Assembly: GCA_035559595.1 (NCBI GenBank)
Contig: DATMBF010000007.1
Coordinates: 1-64,000, forward strand
DNA from: DATMBF01 sp035559595
GTDB lineage: Bacteria; Bacteroidota; Ignavibacteria; UBA10030
DNA length: 64,000 nucleotides
Reading direction: 5' to 3'
Shown: positions 25,552-33,976 of the stretch, one piece after another
How the letters are laid out: each line of letters opens with the position of its first letter
How positions within the stretch are numbered: position 1 is the stretch's first letter
Notes under the pieces: model-generated
Seen by the model: the letters and a program-made list of their open reading frames with translations, nothing else
Database searches by the model: none
Told to the model about the DNA's origin: nothing
Program-made: the position numbers and the translations under genes

Positions 25552-27450
25552 ATGGAAGCCGGACTTGCCACGCGAACTGGTGCTCTTGTTTTGCTAATGA
25601 CAAGCGGAATACCATTTCTAAGAAGCCAAGCAGTGCATTCCGATACAAATTCGACGTCAACAATTTCGTTTCAGCGACTCCTCAACACGTTCTCATGGGA
25701 CGGCCTGATTCGCTATGGAGTGTCCGTATCACAAGTGGAATTGTCAACAACACACAATATACGGTCGCGGCTCATTCGATCGGGTACCGCGTCGACGCAG
25801 GATGATTATGTCGGTCAGACAACGGTCAAGGCACCCCTTGCCTCTCAATGGAACGCGTATGGTGTGGTGAACTCGAGCATTCGCCGAGACAACCGAGCCC
25901 AGGAACTCGGTCGGTTGACCGACCATCGTGCGATGCTTGGGGCTGAATTTGTCCCGACTCACGGAGTGTCGCTATTCGGACTTGGAGGCTATGGAATTGG
26001 CAGCCAACTTGGTCGGGAGGATGAGGGATATGCATATCTCGTTGGCGCACAAGGTGCTGGGGTACCTCTTGAGGCATTCCGGGCTCATTTCCGGACGCAG
26101 AGCTCAAGGACATCCCTTGGGGAACGTGCTCCTGCGGCGGACAGTCTCATGATCTCGGTCGATCGCGATTTTGGCTTCGGAAGTCGAAACGTGATTGCTG
26201 TCGGCTACACGCGGCAGAAGCGGCAATTCTACACGGTGGCGGATCCGGCAATTCGACAGGAGTATGGAACGCCACACAATGTCCTTGAGCGCAATGCCCG
26301 CGAATTGTCGGTGACAGACACCCTGCAGTATACGGTCAATCCTGATGCTCAGCTTCGGTTCACGGCGGCAATGGAGAGCAGAACGATCGAGCGGGGCTTT
26401 CGTTACAAGAGTTTCAGGACTCCGAGTGAGCTTTTGTTCGATACCAGAATCGATGAGCTTTATCTTGCGGGCGAAGTTCATCTCATCAATCGATTCACGG
26501 AATGGCTGAATACGATGATAGCCGTGCGCTATCAGGAGCGCGAAGAACGGCATGGCATTAGCGTACTTCCGAATGTTCCGCAAACGATCATTGACGCGCA
26601 GGAGCGTTCAGCAAAGCGTTTGGCAAATATTGCGAGGAGAACATCAATTGCGGGTCGGCTCTCGTTTGATGGTACAGCGGATCACCGTGCGGCTTTCGTC
26701 GGTTCAGCAACGATCCTGCGTTACGATACGCCCGACACGACAAACACCGACGACCGGGACGAGCTTCTCATTGCTGCCGGCATCGAAACCGAACATGTCG
26801 TCAATCGTTATTGTACACTGAGCATTGTGCTCGATGCGGCCTTGAATCATCTTGTTTATCTTCACAGATTCCAGAGTGCCAATAATAACTGGCATCGTGT
26901 GTTGAGATTCTCGCCGAAAGTAAGCTATCAACCGGCAGAGTCTTTTCGAACGACAAACGCCGCGGAAGTGCTTGCCCAATACACGGTGTACGATTTCGAA
27001 GATCGCTCGGCCCAAATCAGGAGCTTCTCGTTTCGACAGGCATCATGGGTGGATTCCACGTTCATCAGGCTGAGTCAGCGCCTGTCGCTCGAGATCAGCG
27101 GATCGTTACGACTCTACGAACGGGGAATCCTCCGCTGGCAGGAGTTCAAGGAGCGGCCGCAGCACGCATTTGTCGAGTCATCAGTGTGGCCGAAACTCTT
27201 CTTTCGAATGCAGTCCCATGTTTCTTTCTCCGTCGGCTTTCGCTATTTCTCTTTGGAGAGATACCGTTACGATGGGAGAGCAAAGGTATTCGAACAACGG
27301 CAAGGAAGCTCCGGACCGACGACTGAGGTCTTGTGGAGCGTTCCGGAGTTCGGTCACATCAGTATCATCGGGTGGAGAGAAACGCAGAGAGGATCAGTGG
27401 GGGATCGGTCGTTTTCGAACGTCTCTTTTTCGGCAAACATCCGTATGTAG
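25552..27450 (+). CDS. Predicted outer-membrane beta-barrel protein, unknown function
   Basis: 632 residues, not recognised as a named family. ATG 25552 abuts the preceding stop. The N-terminus is moderately hydrophobic (GALVLLMTSGIPFLRSQ) and could be a signal peptide. The rest alternates polar and hydrophobic residues with many aromatic and Arg/Tyr residues, ends in NVSFSANIRM, and looks like antiparallel strands of a transmembrane barrel (for instance RLSLEISGSLRLYERG and SHVSFSVGFRYFSLERY). It lies in the operon with the nucleoside hydrolase and the RsbW-like protein. An outer-membrane location is an inference from composition. Confidence 0.65.
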   Translation: MEAGLATRTGALVLLMTSGIPFLRSQAVHSDTNSTSTISFQRLLNTFSWDGLIRYGVSVSQVELSTTHNIRSRLIRSGTASTQDDYVGQTTVKAPLASQWNAYGVVNSSIRRDNRAQELGRLTDHRAMLGAEFVPTHGVSLFGLGGYGIGSQLGREDEGYAYLVGAQGAGVPLEAFRAHFRTQSSRTSLGERAPAADSLMISVDRDFGFGSRNVIAVGYTRQKRQFYTVADPAIRQEYGTPHNVLERNARELSVTDTLQYTVNPDAQLRFTAAMESRTIERGFRYKSFRTPSELLFDTRIDELYLAGEVHLINRFTEWLNTMIAVRYQEREERHGISVLPNVPQTIIDAQERSAKRLANIARRTSIAGRLSFDGTADHRAAFVGSATILRYDTPDTTNTDDRDELLIAAGIETEHVVNRYCTLSIVLDAALNHLVYLHRFQSANNNWHRVLRFSPKVSYQPAESFRTTNAAEVLAQYTVYDFEDRSAQIRSFSFRQASWVDSTFIRLSQRLSLEISGSLRLYERGILRWQEFKERPQHAFVESSVWPKLFFRMQSHVSFSVGFRYFSLERYRYDGRAKVFEQRQGSSGPTTEVLWSVPEFGHISIIGWRETQRGSVGDRSFSNVSFSANIRM

Positions 27451-27459
27451 GAATGACCC

Positions 27460-27912
27460 GTGAAACGATCCCTTCACAAGAACAATTCTTTTACCCCGCG
27501 TACCTTTCAATTGGTGTGCCACAGCGACCCGAAAGAGGTGATGAAGGTTGAAGGGTTTCTGAAGAAGATGAACAAAGTCGTCAAGTTGGATGATGGGACG
27601 TTTTACCGGTTGCTTGTTGCCACAACTGAAGCTGTGAACAATGGAATCATTCACGGCAACAAATCGAATGCCGAGAAGCTCGTTACCGTTCTGTGCATAG
27701 TCAAACCGCAGATGCTTATCGTGAAAGTGGAGGATGAGGGGAGGGGATTCAATCCAGGAAAAGTGCCCAATCCGCTTGATGAGGAGCATCTGTTGAAAGA
27801 GAGTGGTCGGGGGATCTTCCTGATGAAATCGATGATGGACAAGGTCCGTTTCAGGTTCACGAAGCACGGAACGCTCGTCGAGATGTCGATTAATTTGAAA
27901 CGGTTACAGTAG
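27460..27912 (+). CDS. RsbW/SpoIIAB-like ATP-binding protein (HATPase_c_2)
   Basis: 150 residues beginning at GTG 27460 with AGGA at 27449-27452. It has the GHKL ATPase features without a histidine-phosphorylation domain: N-box (ATTEAVNNGIIHGN), G1 (KVEDEGRGF) and G2 (SGRGIFLMKSMMD). Such proteins act as anti-sigma factor kinases or as partners of STAS-domain antagonists. No sigma factor or STAS protein is adjacent, so the partner lies elsewhere. It is the last gene of the plus-strand run before the convergent TonB receptor. Confidence 0.88.
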   Translation: MKRSLHKNNSFTPRTFQLVCHSDPKEVMKVEGFLKKMNKVVKLDDGTFYRLLVATTEAVNNGIIHGNKSNAEKLVTVLCIVKPQMLIVKVEDEGRGFNPGKVPNPLDEEHLLKESGRGIFLMKSMMDKVRFRFTKHGTLVEMSINLKRLQ

Positions 27913-27913
27913 G

Positions 27914-28050
27914 ACAGCACGCGAGCCTCTCCGCCGACGTCCCGCTCTGTGGGACTCAGACGGTTTGAGGGCTGCAAGCGAATCACAACTTTACGGGAAA
28001 TCAGCCCCTTCGGCGCGAGAGCTTGTCCTGTCTACGAGGGACAGTCGTGG
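27914..28050 (+). repeat. Diverged dispersed repeat, copy B
   Basis: Fills the space between the RsbW-like gene and the convergent TonB receptor. It matches 12537-12680 in blocks: CTCCGCCGACGTCC, GCTCTG, then GCGAATCACAACTTTACGGG and a GTCCTGTC near the end. Both copies lie immediately downstream of signalling-protein genes in the same orientation. It may be the remnant of a non-coding element or of a lost gene. Confidence 0.5.
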
Positions 28051-28067
28051 ACACCCGCCTACCGACC

Positions 28068-30311
28068 TCAGAACGAGTATGAAGCTGTGACCACTGCCCG
28101 CCTCCCGATGAGCGACCCACCGAAGATCTGATAGTGCTTTCGATTCAGAAGGTTGGAGACGCTCAAGCTGAAAGAAAGATTAGAAGACACTCGGTACGAG
28201 CCGCTACCGTTGATAATGGTGTAGGATTGGATCTGACCCTTGAAGATTCCTGCTGCCCATGGAAAGCTTGGCGTGTATCGGACACTAATTTCTGCGTCAT
28301 GGCCATCTGGATGAGTATACGTGATCCCGCCACTCATCCGAAAGTCCGGTGCGTTAGGAAGAAGAACATCGTTCAAGTGTTTTTCAAGAACTTCAAAAAC
28401 GAACTGAGAATAATTATAATGGACATGCCACTCGTTGGAGACATAGTATTGGGCAGCCAACTCGAAACCACCTTCATTGACTTTGCCAGCATTGGCGTAT
28501 GACCACACCTGACGTGAGAATGGTTCGTTGTCTACCACGATTGGTCCGGGATAAGCTGGATTCACGCCCGGCGCAAGGTCGGTCACGAAATCTTTCAACT
28601 GGTTGTAATAGGCGTCAAGGGCGATAAACGCCTTGTTATCAAAGACACCTTTGTACCCGACCTCGTAACCGGTAATCTTTTCTGGCACAAGGGATGGATT
28701 GCCCAGATAAATCACGTTGCGCAGGGGGTGCTTGACGTGAAGATAGAGCTCAGAGTAGTTTGGCGACTGAAAAGCTTGATTGAAGGTTACCCGCAGGGTA
28801 TGGCCAACAAAGGGAGACCATACCAAGGCAGCCTTAGGAGAAAACTGACTTGGATGAAGAGTGGTTCTGTCAAAACGAGCTGCAAGAACTGCTTTCAGGT
28901 TTTGATCAAGTCTATACTCCAACTGACCGAACAGGCCACTCATATTGTCATTTCGGGAGAATTGCATGAGAGTCCGCTTTGTGTCAATATTTACTACACG
29001 ATGAGAAGCTCCAACTACCACAAACAGTTTCTGGTCTAGTGCACTAAAACTATATTGAGCCTCACCATGAGTGATTTGTGCGTCTTGGGTCAAAGCTAGG
29101 CCTGTGGCTAATGAATAGTCCGGCTCCGCATTGGTACGAACATTACTCCAGAGCAATACGTTGAAACCGTGCCCCTGGTACCCAAACCGTATCCATGGCC
29201 TGTGTGATTTCATCGCTTGCACACGACCGATGCCTGTTACAATAACCTCTCGTTCAGCTTGAGTGAAGCCGCCCTCGATTGTTGTGACGTTGTCGTTTTG
29301 GTATTCATAATCAAGTCGCCCGGAAACGTACGATGTCTGAACGGGATCGCGATCGAGATCGCGAACTTCGGAATTCAAACCGGGCGTGAAACCTGAATAC
29401 TCAAATTGATCGACTGTCAACCCGTTCCGGTTCTTGCTGAACGTCTTTCCACTAATCCTTCCCAAGTTCAGACGATAACTCCATGATCCAATTGTTGCTG
29501 CATGTCGAACATCGGCCCGATACATACTTAATTCTCCAACGCCCAAGACAACCCGAGTTCCAGGATTTGCCTTTGGTGGCATGGAACTTATGTTAAGAAC
29601 GCCGTTGTATGCATTTGCGCCATAGAGTGCGGAGCCAGGCCCACGAACCAACTCAATGCGTCCCAATTCTTCAATCGGTATGGAGAGACCGTTCCATTCT
29701 GTTGCACCAAGGAAAGCGGTTCCCAAGTCCCGACCATCAAGCAAGATCAACACACGTCTGTTGAGAGAGCTGTTGAACCCGCGGGTGTTCAGGTTAAAGT
29801 CGTAGAGGCCGCTTTGCACCATATCGATCCCCGGCTCTGACTCGAGCAGCTTCGGAAGCTGGCCGTGACTGGCATTGCGTGCAATATCGCGCGCAGAGAG
29901 GACGGAAACAGCCGCAGGAGCTTCTGTAATGCGCTCGCGACGAAGTGACACGCCGTAGACCTGAACTTCACCCAACTGTAGAGTGGCGCTCTGTAAGGCA
30001 AAATCCCTTGTGAGCGATACTCCCCCCTCAACGGTGATTTCCACCTCCATTGCCTGGTAGCCGACTGAAGAAGCGGTGAGCGTGTATGTACCGGGAGGAA
30101 TATTCCTCAATGTGTATTGGCCACTTTCGTCGGTAGCTGTCCCGAGAGAAGTTCCCTTCACGACGATATTGACAAACGGAAGAGGATCCTGTGTCTCAGC
30201 GTCGGTTACCTTTCCCGAGACGCTGCCGTTGGTTTGACCCATCATGGCGTCGGAAAACAAGACGATCGCAAAAAGCATTGCGATGAGCGTTGGAAAGAAG
30301 CGTGCTTTCAA
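28068..30311 (-). CDS. TonB-dependent outer-membrane receptor
   Basis: 747 residues from the TTG start at 30311. AAGGAGG eight bases upstream and a signal peptide right after (FFPTLIAMLFAIVLFSDAM, cut near MGQ) decide this start; a more distal ATG would lie across the terminator at 30350-30383. The order is a carboxypeptidase-regulatory-like domain (GSVSGKVTDAETQDPLPFVN), a plug domain (LLESEPGIDMVQSG, ELVRGPGSALYGANAYNGVL) and a 22-strand barrel ending in aromatic YSF. It imports an unknown ligand such as a siderophore, vitamin or oligosaccharide using the TonB system. A lipoprotein gene lies upstream on the same strand. Confidence 0.93.
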   Translation of the reverse strand: MKARFFPTLIAMLFAIVLFSDAMMGQTNGSVSGKVTDAETQDPLPFVNIVVKGTSLGTATDESGQYTLRNIPPGTYTLTASSVGYQAMEVEITVEGGVSLTRDFALQSATLQLGEVQVYGVSLRRERITEAPAAVSVLSARDIARNASHGQLPKLLESEPGIDMVQSGLYDFNLNTRGFNSSLNRRVLILLDGRDLGTAFLGATEWNGLSIPIEELGRIELVRGPGSALYGANAYNGVLNISSMPPKANPGTRVVLGVGELSMYRADVRHAATIGSWSYRLNLGRISGKTFSKNRNGLTVDQFEYSGFTPGLNSEVRDLDRDPVQTSYVSGRLDYEYQNDNVTTIEGGFTQAEREVIVTGIGRVQAMKSHRPWIRFGYQGHGFNVLLWSNVRTNAEPDYSLATGLALTQDAQITHGEAQYSFSALDQKLFVVVGASHRVVNIDTKRTLMQFSRNDNMSGLFGQLEYRLDQNLKAVLAARFDRTTLHPSQFSPKAALVWSPFVGHTLRVTFNQAFQSPNYSELYLHVKHPLRNVIYLGNPSLVPEKITGYEVGYKGVFDNKAFIALDAYYNQLKDFVTDLAPGVNPAYPGPIVVDNEPFSRQVWSYANAGKVNEGGFELAAQYYVSNEWHVHYNYSQFVFEVLEKHLNDVLLPNAPDFRMSGGITYTHPDGHDAEISVRYTPSFPWAAGIFKGQIQSYTIINGSGSYRVSSNLSFSLSVSNLLNRKHYQIFGGSLIGRRAVVTASYSF

Positions 30312-30349
30312 GATGAGAACCTCCTTAAGGTGTCCTTTGCAATAAAACA

Positions 30350-30383
30350 AACCAACCCCGAAAGAGCTCTCTCGGGGTTGGTT
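30350..30383 (-). terminator. Intrinsic terminator or attenuator ahead of the TonB receptor
   Basis: A 34-base near-perfect palindrome centred on GAGCTC: the arm AACCAACCCCGA pairs with TCGGGGTTGGTT. On the minus strand it is followed by a T-rich run (TTTGTTTTATT), giving a canonical terminator for the lipoprotein gene ending at 30419. It lies only about 40 bases upstream of the receptor start, so it could also act in regulating that gene. Confidence 0.85.
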
Positions 30384-30418
30384 GAAAACGTTCACTTCGG
30401 ATCTTTGTTTGATCGGAA

Positions 30419-31252
30419 TTAGAAATTCTTGGCAGTCATTTTTCGGAAATTGCCATGCGTTTCGGCGTCTCCATAGAGATGCATTTGAACGGGTCCTATA
30501 CCTTTAGCCACCCAAAGTTTTGCTGTTGGACCACCGGCAATCGTTGTCGTCCCTAGTGTTACTGTACGCGTGACAACCAAACGAAATGTCTCGTACGCCG
30601 TGCTCCCCACCGTAATTGTCTCTTTCCCTTCCCATTTGCCCTTGATGGTCAACACAACCGTCGCTGGGGATCCAGAGACTGTTCCGCTGAATGATTCAGG
30701 TCCAAACGAGGTAAACTCGTTGTTGAGCTTTACACGAGGGTCCGCAAGTGTTATCCATCGGAGAGAGTCAGAGCGAATAGTGGTTTGGCCTGATGCTTTG
30801 ATTTGGAAGGCTCGGTAGAAGTAACCTAAGTTCGTAAAGAAAAGATACTTAGCAGTTGTAGGGTCATAGGAGACGAAAATGGGGGTGAACTTTGATGCTA
30901 CACCAAAGCGCGGGATTTTCGTGGTGTCCTTCACAAGGAAACCTGAATCCGGTGTGGTCCCGGCAGGAACAAGTGGACCAAAGACTGTCGAGAGTTTGGT
31001 CGTCCCAAATAAAGACCATTTCGTATAATATCCTGAGTCCGAGTTGGCGATTTTTGTCTCCGTATCATTTTGAGTAAGGTAGCCGTTATATTCTATTTGA
31101 CGGCCAGGGACCAGTGGGAAGATATCATCAGGTACTGTGAGATCCTCTGGGGGGTTAGTCGATTTATCTTTACATCCCCCCACACTCAAAGCCATGAAAA
31201 CCGCAACAGCAAGTGCCGTGGCGAAGCTCAACAGCCATTGCAAAGACTTCAT
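30419..31252 (-). CDS. Putative lipoprotein, unknown function
   Basis: 277 residues from ATG 31252, which has AAAGGAGG just upstream; the frame extends further but without signal. The N-terminus KSLQWLLSFATALAVAVFMA followed by LSVGGCKDKSTNPPE is a lipoprotein signal with a plausible lipidated Cys. The mature part has no recognised domain; it is rich in beta-type sequence and has a DDIFPLVPGRQIEYNGYL segment seen in Ignavibacteria-like exported lipoproteins of unknown role. It is upstream of the TonB receptor but separated from it by a strong terminator. Confidence 0.75.
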   Translation of the reverse strand: MKSLQWLLSFATALAVAVFMALSVGGCKDKSTNPPEDLTVPDDIFPLVPGRQIEYNGYLTQNDTETKIANSDSGYYTKWSLFGTTKLSTVFGPLVPAGTTPDSGFLVKDTTKIPRFGVASKFTPIFVSYDPTTAKYLFFTNLGYFYRAFQIKASGQTTIRSDSLRWITLADPRVKLNNEFTSFGPESFSGTVSGSPATVVLTIKGKWEGKETITVGSTAYETFRLVVTRTVTLGTTTIAGGPTAKLWVAKGIGPVQMHLYGDAETHGNFRKMTAKNF

Positions 31253-31356
31253 AAAGCCTCCTTTGGGGATAGTGGATTGTTCCGGTTTTATTGTCGCCAG
31301 TTTAAGAAAAGGGAATTTCAGAAGCAAGTTCAGACAGGCTGTTCCTCACATCTACC

Positions 31357-32280
31357 TTAAAAGCCAAGTTTCGCAATATTTGCCTTGACATCCGCGGCGG
31401 ATTTGTTCAGGGCCTCTTGCTCCTCATTCGTTAATTGAATTTGAATAATCTCCTGCATGCCGTTCTTCCCGAGCTTGATCGGAACGCCGCAGACAACATC
31501 CTTCAATCCATATTCTCCCTGCAACCAGGCCGCACACGGCAGAATCCTCTTCTTGTCCTTGACGATTGCCTCTACCATCTGAACTGCGGATGAGGAGGGA
31601 GCATAGTAAGCGCTTCCCGTTTTCAAGAAGTTCACGATCTCAATACCGCCATCGCGTGTTCGTTTGACGAGCCGATCGATAGTGGCTTTGTCCATGAGAT
31701 CGGGCAGTGGGATTCCGGCAACCGTAGAATACCGGGGGAGGGGAACCATGGAGTCGCCGTGTCCGCCGAGAACGAAGGCACTGACGTCTTCGACCGAGAC
31801 ATTCATTTCCATCGCGATGAACGTCCGGAAGCGGGCTGAGTCGAGCACGCCGGCCATCCCGATCACCCGGTGACGCTCGAAGCCGCTCACCTTCATGGCA
31901 ACGTAGGTCATGACATCGAGCGGGTTGGAAACGACGATGATGATTGCCTGGGGAGACTTCGCCACGGATTGTTCGGTGACGGTTTTGACGATATTGGCGT
32001 TGGTTGCCTGCAGATCGTCCCTGCTCATGCCGGGCTTGCGGGCGATTCCTGCGGTGATAACGATGATGTCAGAGTTGCGCGTTTCGTCGTAGGAGTTCGT
32101 TCCGATAACCTTCGAATCGAATCCCTCGATGGGGGCAGATTCGTACATGTCGAGTCCTTTTCCCTGAGGCATTCCCTCGATGACATCCACCAAAACGACT
32201 TCGTTGGCAAGTTCTTTCTCAGCGATGCGCTGGGCACAGGTGGCGCCAACATTGCCTGCACCGACGACTGTGATCTTCAT
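31357..32280 (-). CDS. mdh: Malate dehydrogenase
   Basis: Oxidises malate to oxaloacetate with NAD in the citric-acid cycle. The 307-residue product is of the LDH-like type: nucleotide motif VVGAGNVGATCAQRIA, substrate-binding arginines in ITAGIARKPGMSRDDL, and catalytic His in LGGHGDSMVPL. Arg rather than Gln in the GIARKPG loop marks malate over lactate specificity. ATG 32280 has GGAG ahead of it; an upstream extension of the frame is not conserved. Confidence 0.95.
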   Translation of the reverse strand: MKITVVGAGNVGATCAQRIAEKELANEVVLVDVIEGMPQGKGLDMYESAPIEGFDSKVIGTNSYDETRNSDIIVITAGIARKPGMSRDDLQATNANIVKTVTEQSVAKSPQAIIIVVSNPLDVMTYVAMKVSGFERHRVIGMAGVLDSARFRTFIAMEMNVSVEDVSAFVLGGHGDSMVPLPRYSTVAGIPLPDLMDKATIDRLVKRTRDGGIEIVNFLKTGSAYYAPSSSAVQMVEAIVKDKKRILPCAAWLQGEYGLKDVVCGVPIKLGKNGMQEIIQIQLTNEEQEALNKSAADVKANIAKLGF

Positions 32281-32380
32281 TATGATCTCCGGATGCGTTG
32301 GTAAGGATAACGTGCTGGATGGTATTGGTGTCCGACCCGGTGAGGGAGTTAAAGGGCCGGTTGACCTCTTCTGCAGATGA

Positions 32381-32413
32381 GAAAACAAAGAAGCCTCCTT
32401 GTTGAGGAGGCTT
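32381..32413 (-). terminator. Rho-independent terminator after rpmA
   Basis: AAGCCTCCT (32391-32399) pairs perfectly with AGGAGGCTT (32405-32413) around a TGTTG loop. Read on the minus strand the stem is followed by a T-rich tract (TTCTTTGTTTTC). It lies 16 bases beyond the rpmA stop and separates the ribosomal-protein operon from mdh. Confidence 0.9.
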
Positions 32414-32428
32414 TGATATTCTCTTTAA

Positions 32429-32689
32429 TTAAGCGGCAACGGGATAAACACTCACGCGCTGCTTCGTTTTGCCGAGACGCTCGAATTTCACAACGCCGTC
32501 GACCAGAGCGAAGAGCGTGTCATCGCTTCCGATGCCCACGTTGCTGCCCGGATGAATCTTTGTGCCGCGCTGGCGTACGAGAATACTCCCCGCCGTTACA
32601 CGCTGGCCGCCGAACCGCTTGACGCCAAGTCGCTGAGCATTGCTGTCGCGGCCGTTACGGGAACTTCCACCACCTTTTTTATGAGCCAT
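32429..32689 (-). CDS. rpmA: 50S ribosomal protein L27
   Basis: 86 residues that match L27 closely: MAHKKGGGSSRNGRDSNAQR, then RVTAGSILVRQRGTKIHPG. The N-terminus lies at the peptidyl-transferase centre and starts directly with the basic MAHKKGGG segment, without the cleavable extension known from Firmicutes. It follows rplU as usual, but the 183-base gap between the two is unusually long and carries repeats. Confidence 0.97.
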   Translation of the reverse strand: MAHKKGGGSSRNGRDSNAQRLGVKRFGGQRVTAGSILVRQRGTKIHPGSNVGIGSDDTLFALVDGVVKFERLGKTKQRVSVYPVAA

Positions 32690-32710
32690 ACTTCGATCCT
32701 CTCGTAATTC

Positions 32711-32836
32711 TTGTCATTGCGAGGTGTTTCTTCCTGAAGCGATCAGGAGATTGCTTTGAGGTTGCACAAACCCCCGCATGGCAGCCGCAGGCTTCAGTCT
32801 GCGACACCCCATCTCAAACCGCAATCTGAAGATTGC
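32711..32836. repeat. Cluster of short palindromic repeats inside the rplU-rpmA gap
   Basis: Three hairpins follow each other. TCCTGA-AGCGA-TCAGGA lies at 32732-32748, next to GTCATTGCGAGG (32713-32724) and GAGATTGC. CGCAGGC-TTCA-GTCTGCG lies at 32786-32803, and GCAATCT-GA-AGATTGC at 32821-32836. The strings GTCATTGCGAGG, CGCAGGCTTCAGTCTGCG and GAAGATTGCTACTACC resemble dispersed intergenic repeats seen in many bacterial genomes. They split an operon that is normally compact. Confidence 0.6.
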
Positions 32837-32872
32837 TACTACCATTGATGATCGACTCCGTTCGCAAAAGAG

Positions 32873-33181
32873 CTAAGCAACTTTTGTAATCTGAATCTCC
32901 GTGTACTGCTGCCGGTGCCCGCGACGGACCTTGAACCCCTTCCGTCTCTTCTTACGGAAGACCAGCACTTTCTCATCCTTCAGATGCTGGAGCACCTTTG
33001 CCTCGACATACTTGCCGGAAACGGTCGGTTTGCCGACCGTGGTCTCTTTTTCGGTGCCTACGAGAAGAACCTTATCAAACTTGACCTTGGCGCCGACCTC
33101 GGCCTTTAACTTGGGAACATACAGCTTGGCATCCGGCACTACCTTGAACTGCTGACCTGCGATCTCCACAACTGCGTACAT
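32873..33181 (-). CDS. rplU: 50S ribosomal protein L21
   Basis: 102 residues typical of L21: MYAVVEIAGQQFKVVPD at the start and a C-terminal basic FRKKRRKGFKVRRGHRQQYT that contacts rRNA. AGAGGA precedes ATG 33181. First gene of the rplU-rpmA operon; a good promoter lies 44-72 bases upstream. Confidence 0.97.
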   Translation of the reverse strand: MYAVVEIAGQQFKVVPDAKLYVPKLKAEVGAKVKFDKVLLVGTEKETTVGKPTVSGKYVEAKVLQHLKDEKVLVFRKKRRKGFKVRRGHRQQYTEIQITKVA

Positions 33182-33224
33182 GAAATCCTCTTTTGCTCAG
33201 GAATTGATTGAAAAACGGGCTTAT

Positions 33225-33253
33225 AATCTACCGAAAAAAGGGGGGAAAGTCAA
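33225..33253 (-). promoter_or_regulatory. Predicted promoter of rplU-rpmA
   Basis: On the minus strand, TTGACT (plus coordinates 33248-33253) and TAGATT (33225-33230) are separated by exactly 17 bases. The rplU start codon is about 44 bases downstream. Confidence 0.6.
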
Positions 33254-33267
33254 CGAGAAAATCGGCC

Positions 33268-33310
33268 GGATGGGCGCCACCTCCTTGGCTTCAAGAGGGT
33301 GGTGCCCATC
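33268..33310. repeat. Palindromic intergenic repeat, copy 1 (best preserved)
   Basis: GATGGGCGCCACCT pairs with the 3' arm GGGTGGTGCCCATC over 14 positions (two G-T pairs); after one mismatch the inner CTTG pairs with CAAG around a GCTT loop. Three related but decayed copies lie at 39207-39251, 39829-39866 and 39879-39922. It sits just upstream of the rplU promoter. No T-run follows on either strand. Confidence 0.75.
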
Positions 33311-33353
33311 GTCATTGTTCATTGTTAAACCGCGCGGCTTGGCGGCAGAATCA

Positions 33354-33830
33354 CTACTTTGGTCGAACTGCGGAACTAGGTTCTGGTCGGCTGGAATGAC
33401 GGGCGACAATGCGCCAACCCTGTTCTCCTTTTACCCAAGTATCTGTGAGGACAAATTGTGCACTTCGGTCCTGACCGCGCACAGTGGCTCTCTGAGAAAC
33501 CAGCAACATAGCAACGGCTGTGTTCCCATAGACATTGACCTTGATGTCGTCGATACTGAATGATTCGGTCACATAGTCTTTCAACCCTGACAGCCATTGC
33601 TCTCGTGGAACGATTTGAATTGGTGCCCCCTGAACGCCGATGGCTAAGAAGTACGTATCTGCCTGGAACTTCTTCGTTTGCGCTGTATCCTGACTCTTGA
33701 TTGCGGCAGCAAACGACTTCTCTAACTCGATAATTTCCTCTCGTGCTGTCAGGGATTGTTGTTGTGAATATCCGACTGTCAGAAATCCAACGAAGAGAAT
33801 TGCAACCTTAACTATGGAATAGAGGCGCAT
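33354..33830 (-). CDS. Exported NTF2-like (DUF4440/SnoaL-type) protein
   Basis: 158 residues. A signal peptide (VKVAILFVGFLTVGYSQQ) is followed by an NTF2-like fold of the DUF4440 type: helical EEIIELEKSFAAAIKSQDTA at the N-terminus, then IKVNVYGNTAVAMLL and a final VLTDTWVKGEQGWRIVARHS. The fold is used both by small hydrolases/isomerases and by binding proteins; no catalytic residue can be assigned. A broken relative lies next to it at 33977-34306. Confidence 0.8.
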   Translation of the reverse strand: MRLYSIVKVAILFVGFLTVGYSQQQSLTAREEIIELEKSFAAAIKSQDTAQTKKFQADTYFLAIGVQGAPIQIVPREQWLSGLKDYVTESFSIDDIKVNVYGNTAVAMLLVSQRATVRGQDRSAQFVLTDTWVKGEQGWRIVARHSSRPEPSSAVRPK

Positions 33831-33976
33831 AAAGTACCTTGTAAATAAGTTGGGAGTGATTGTTATTTGTGGATTCAGTCTCTAGTGTGGCTGTGCACAG
33901 CGTGGAGAGTGAGAAATGATTGCTGAGCTTCTCGAATCGACTTAACGTGGCGACCTCACATAACAGCGTCCACAAC

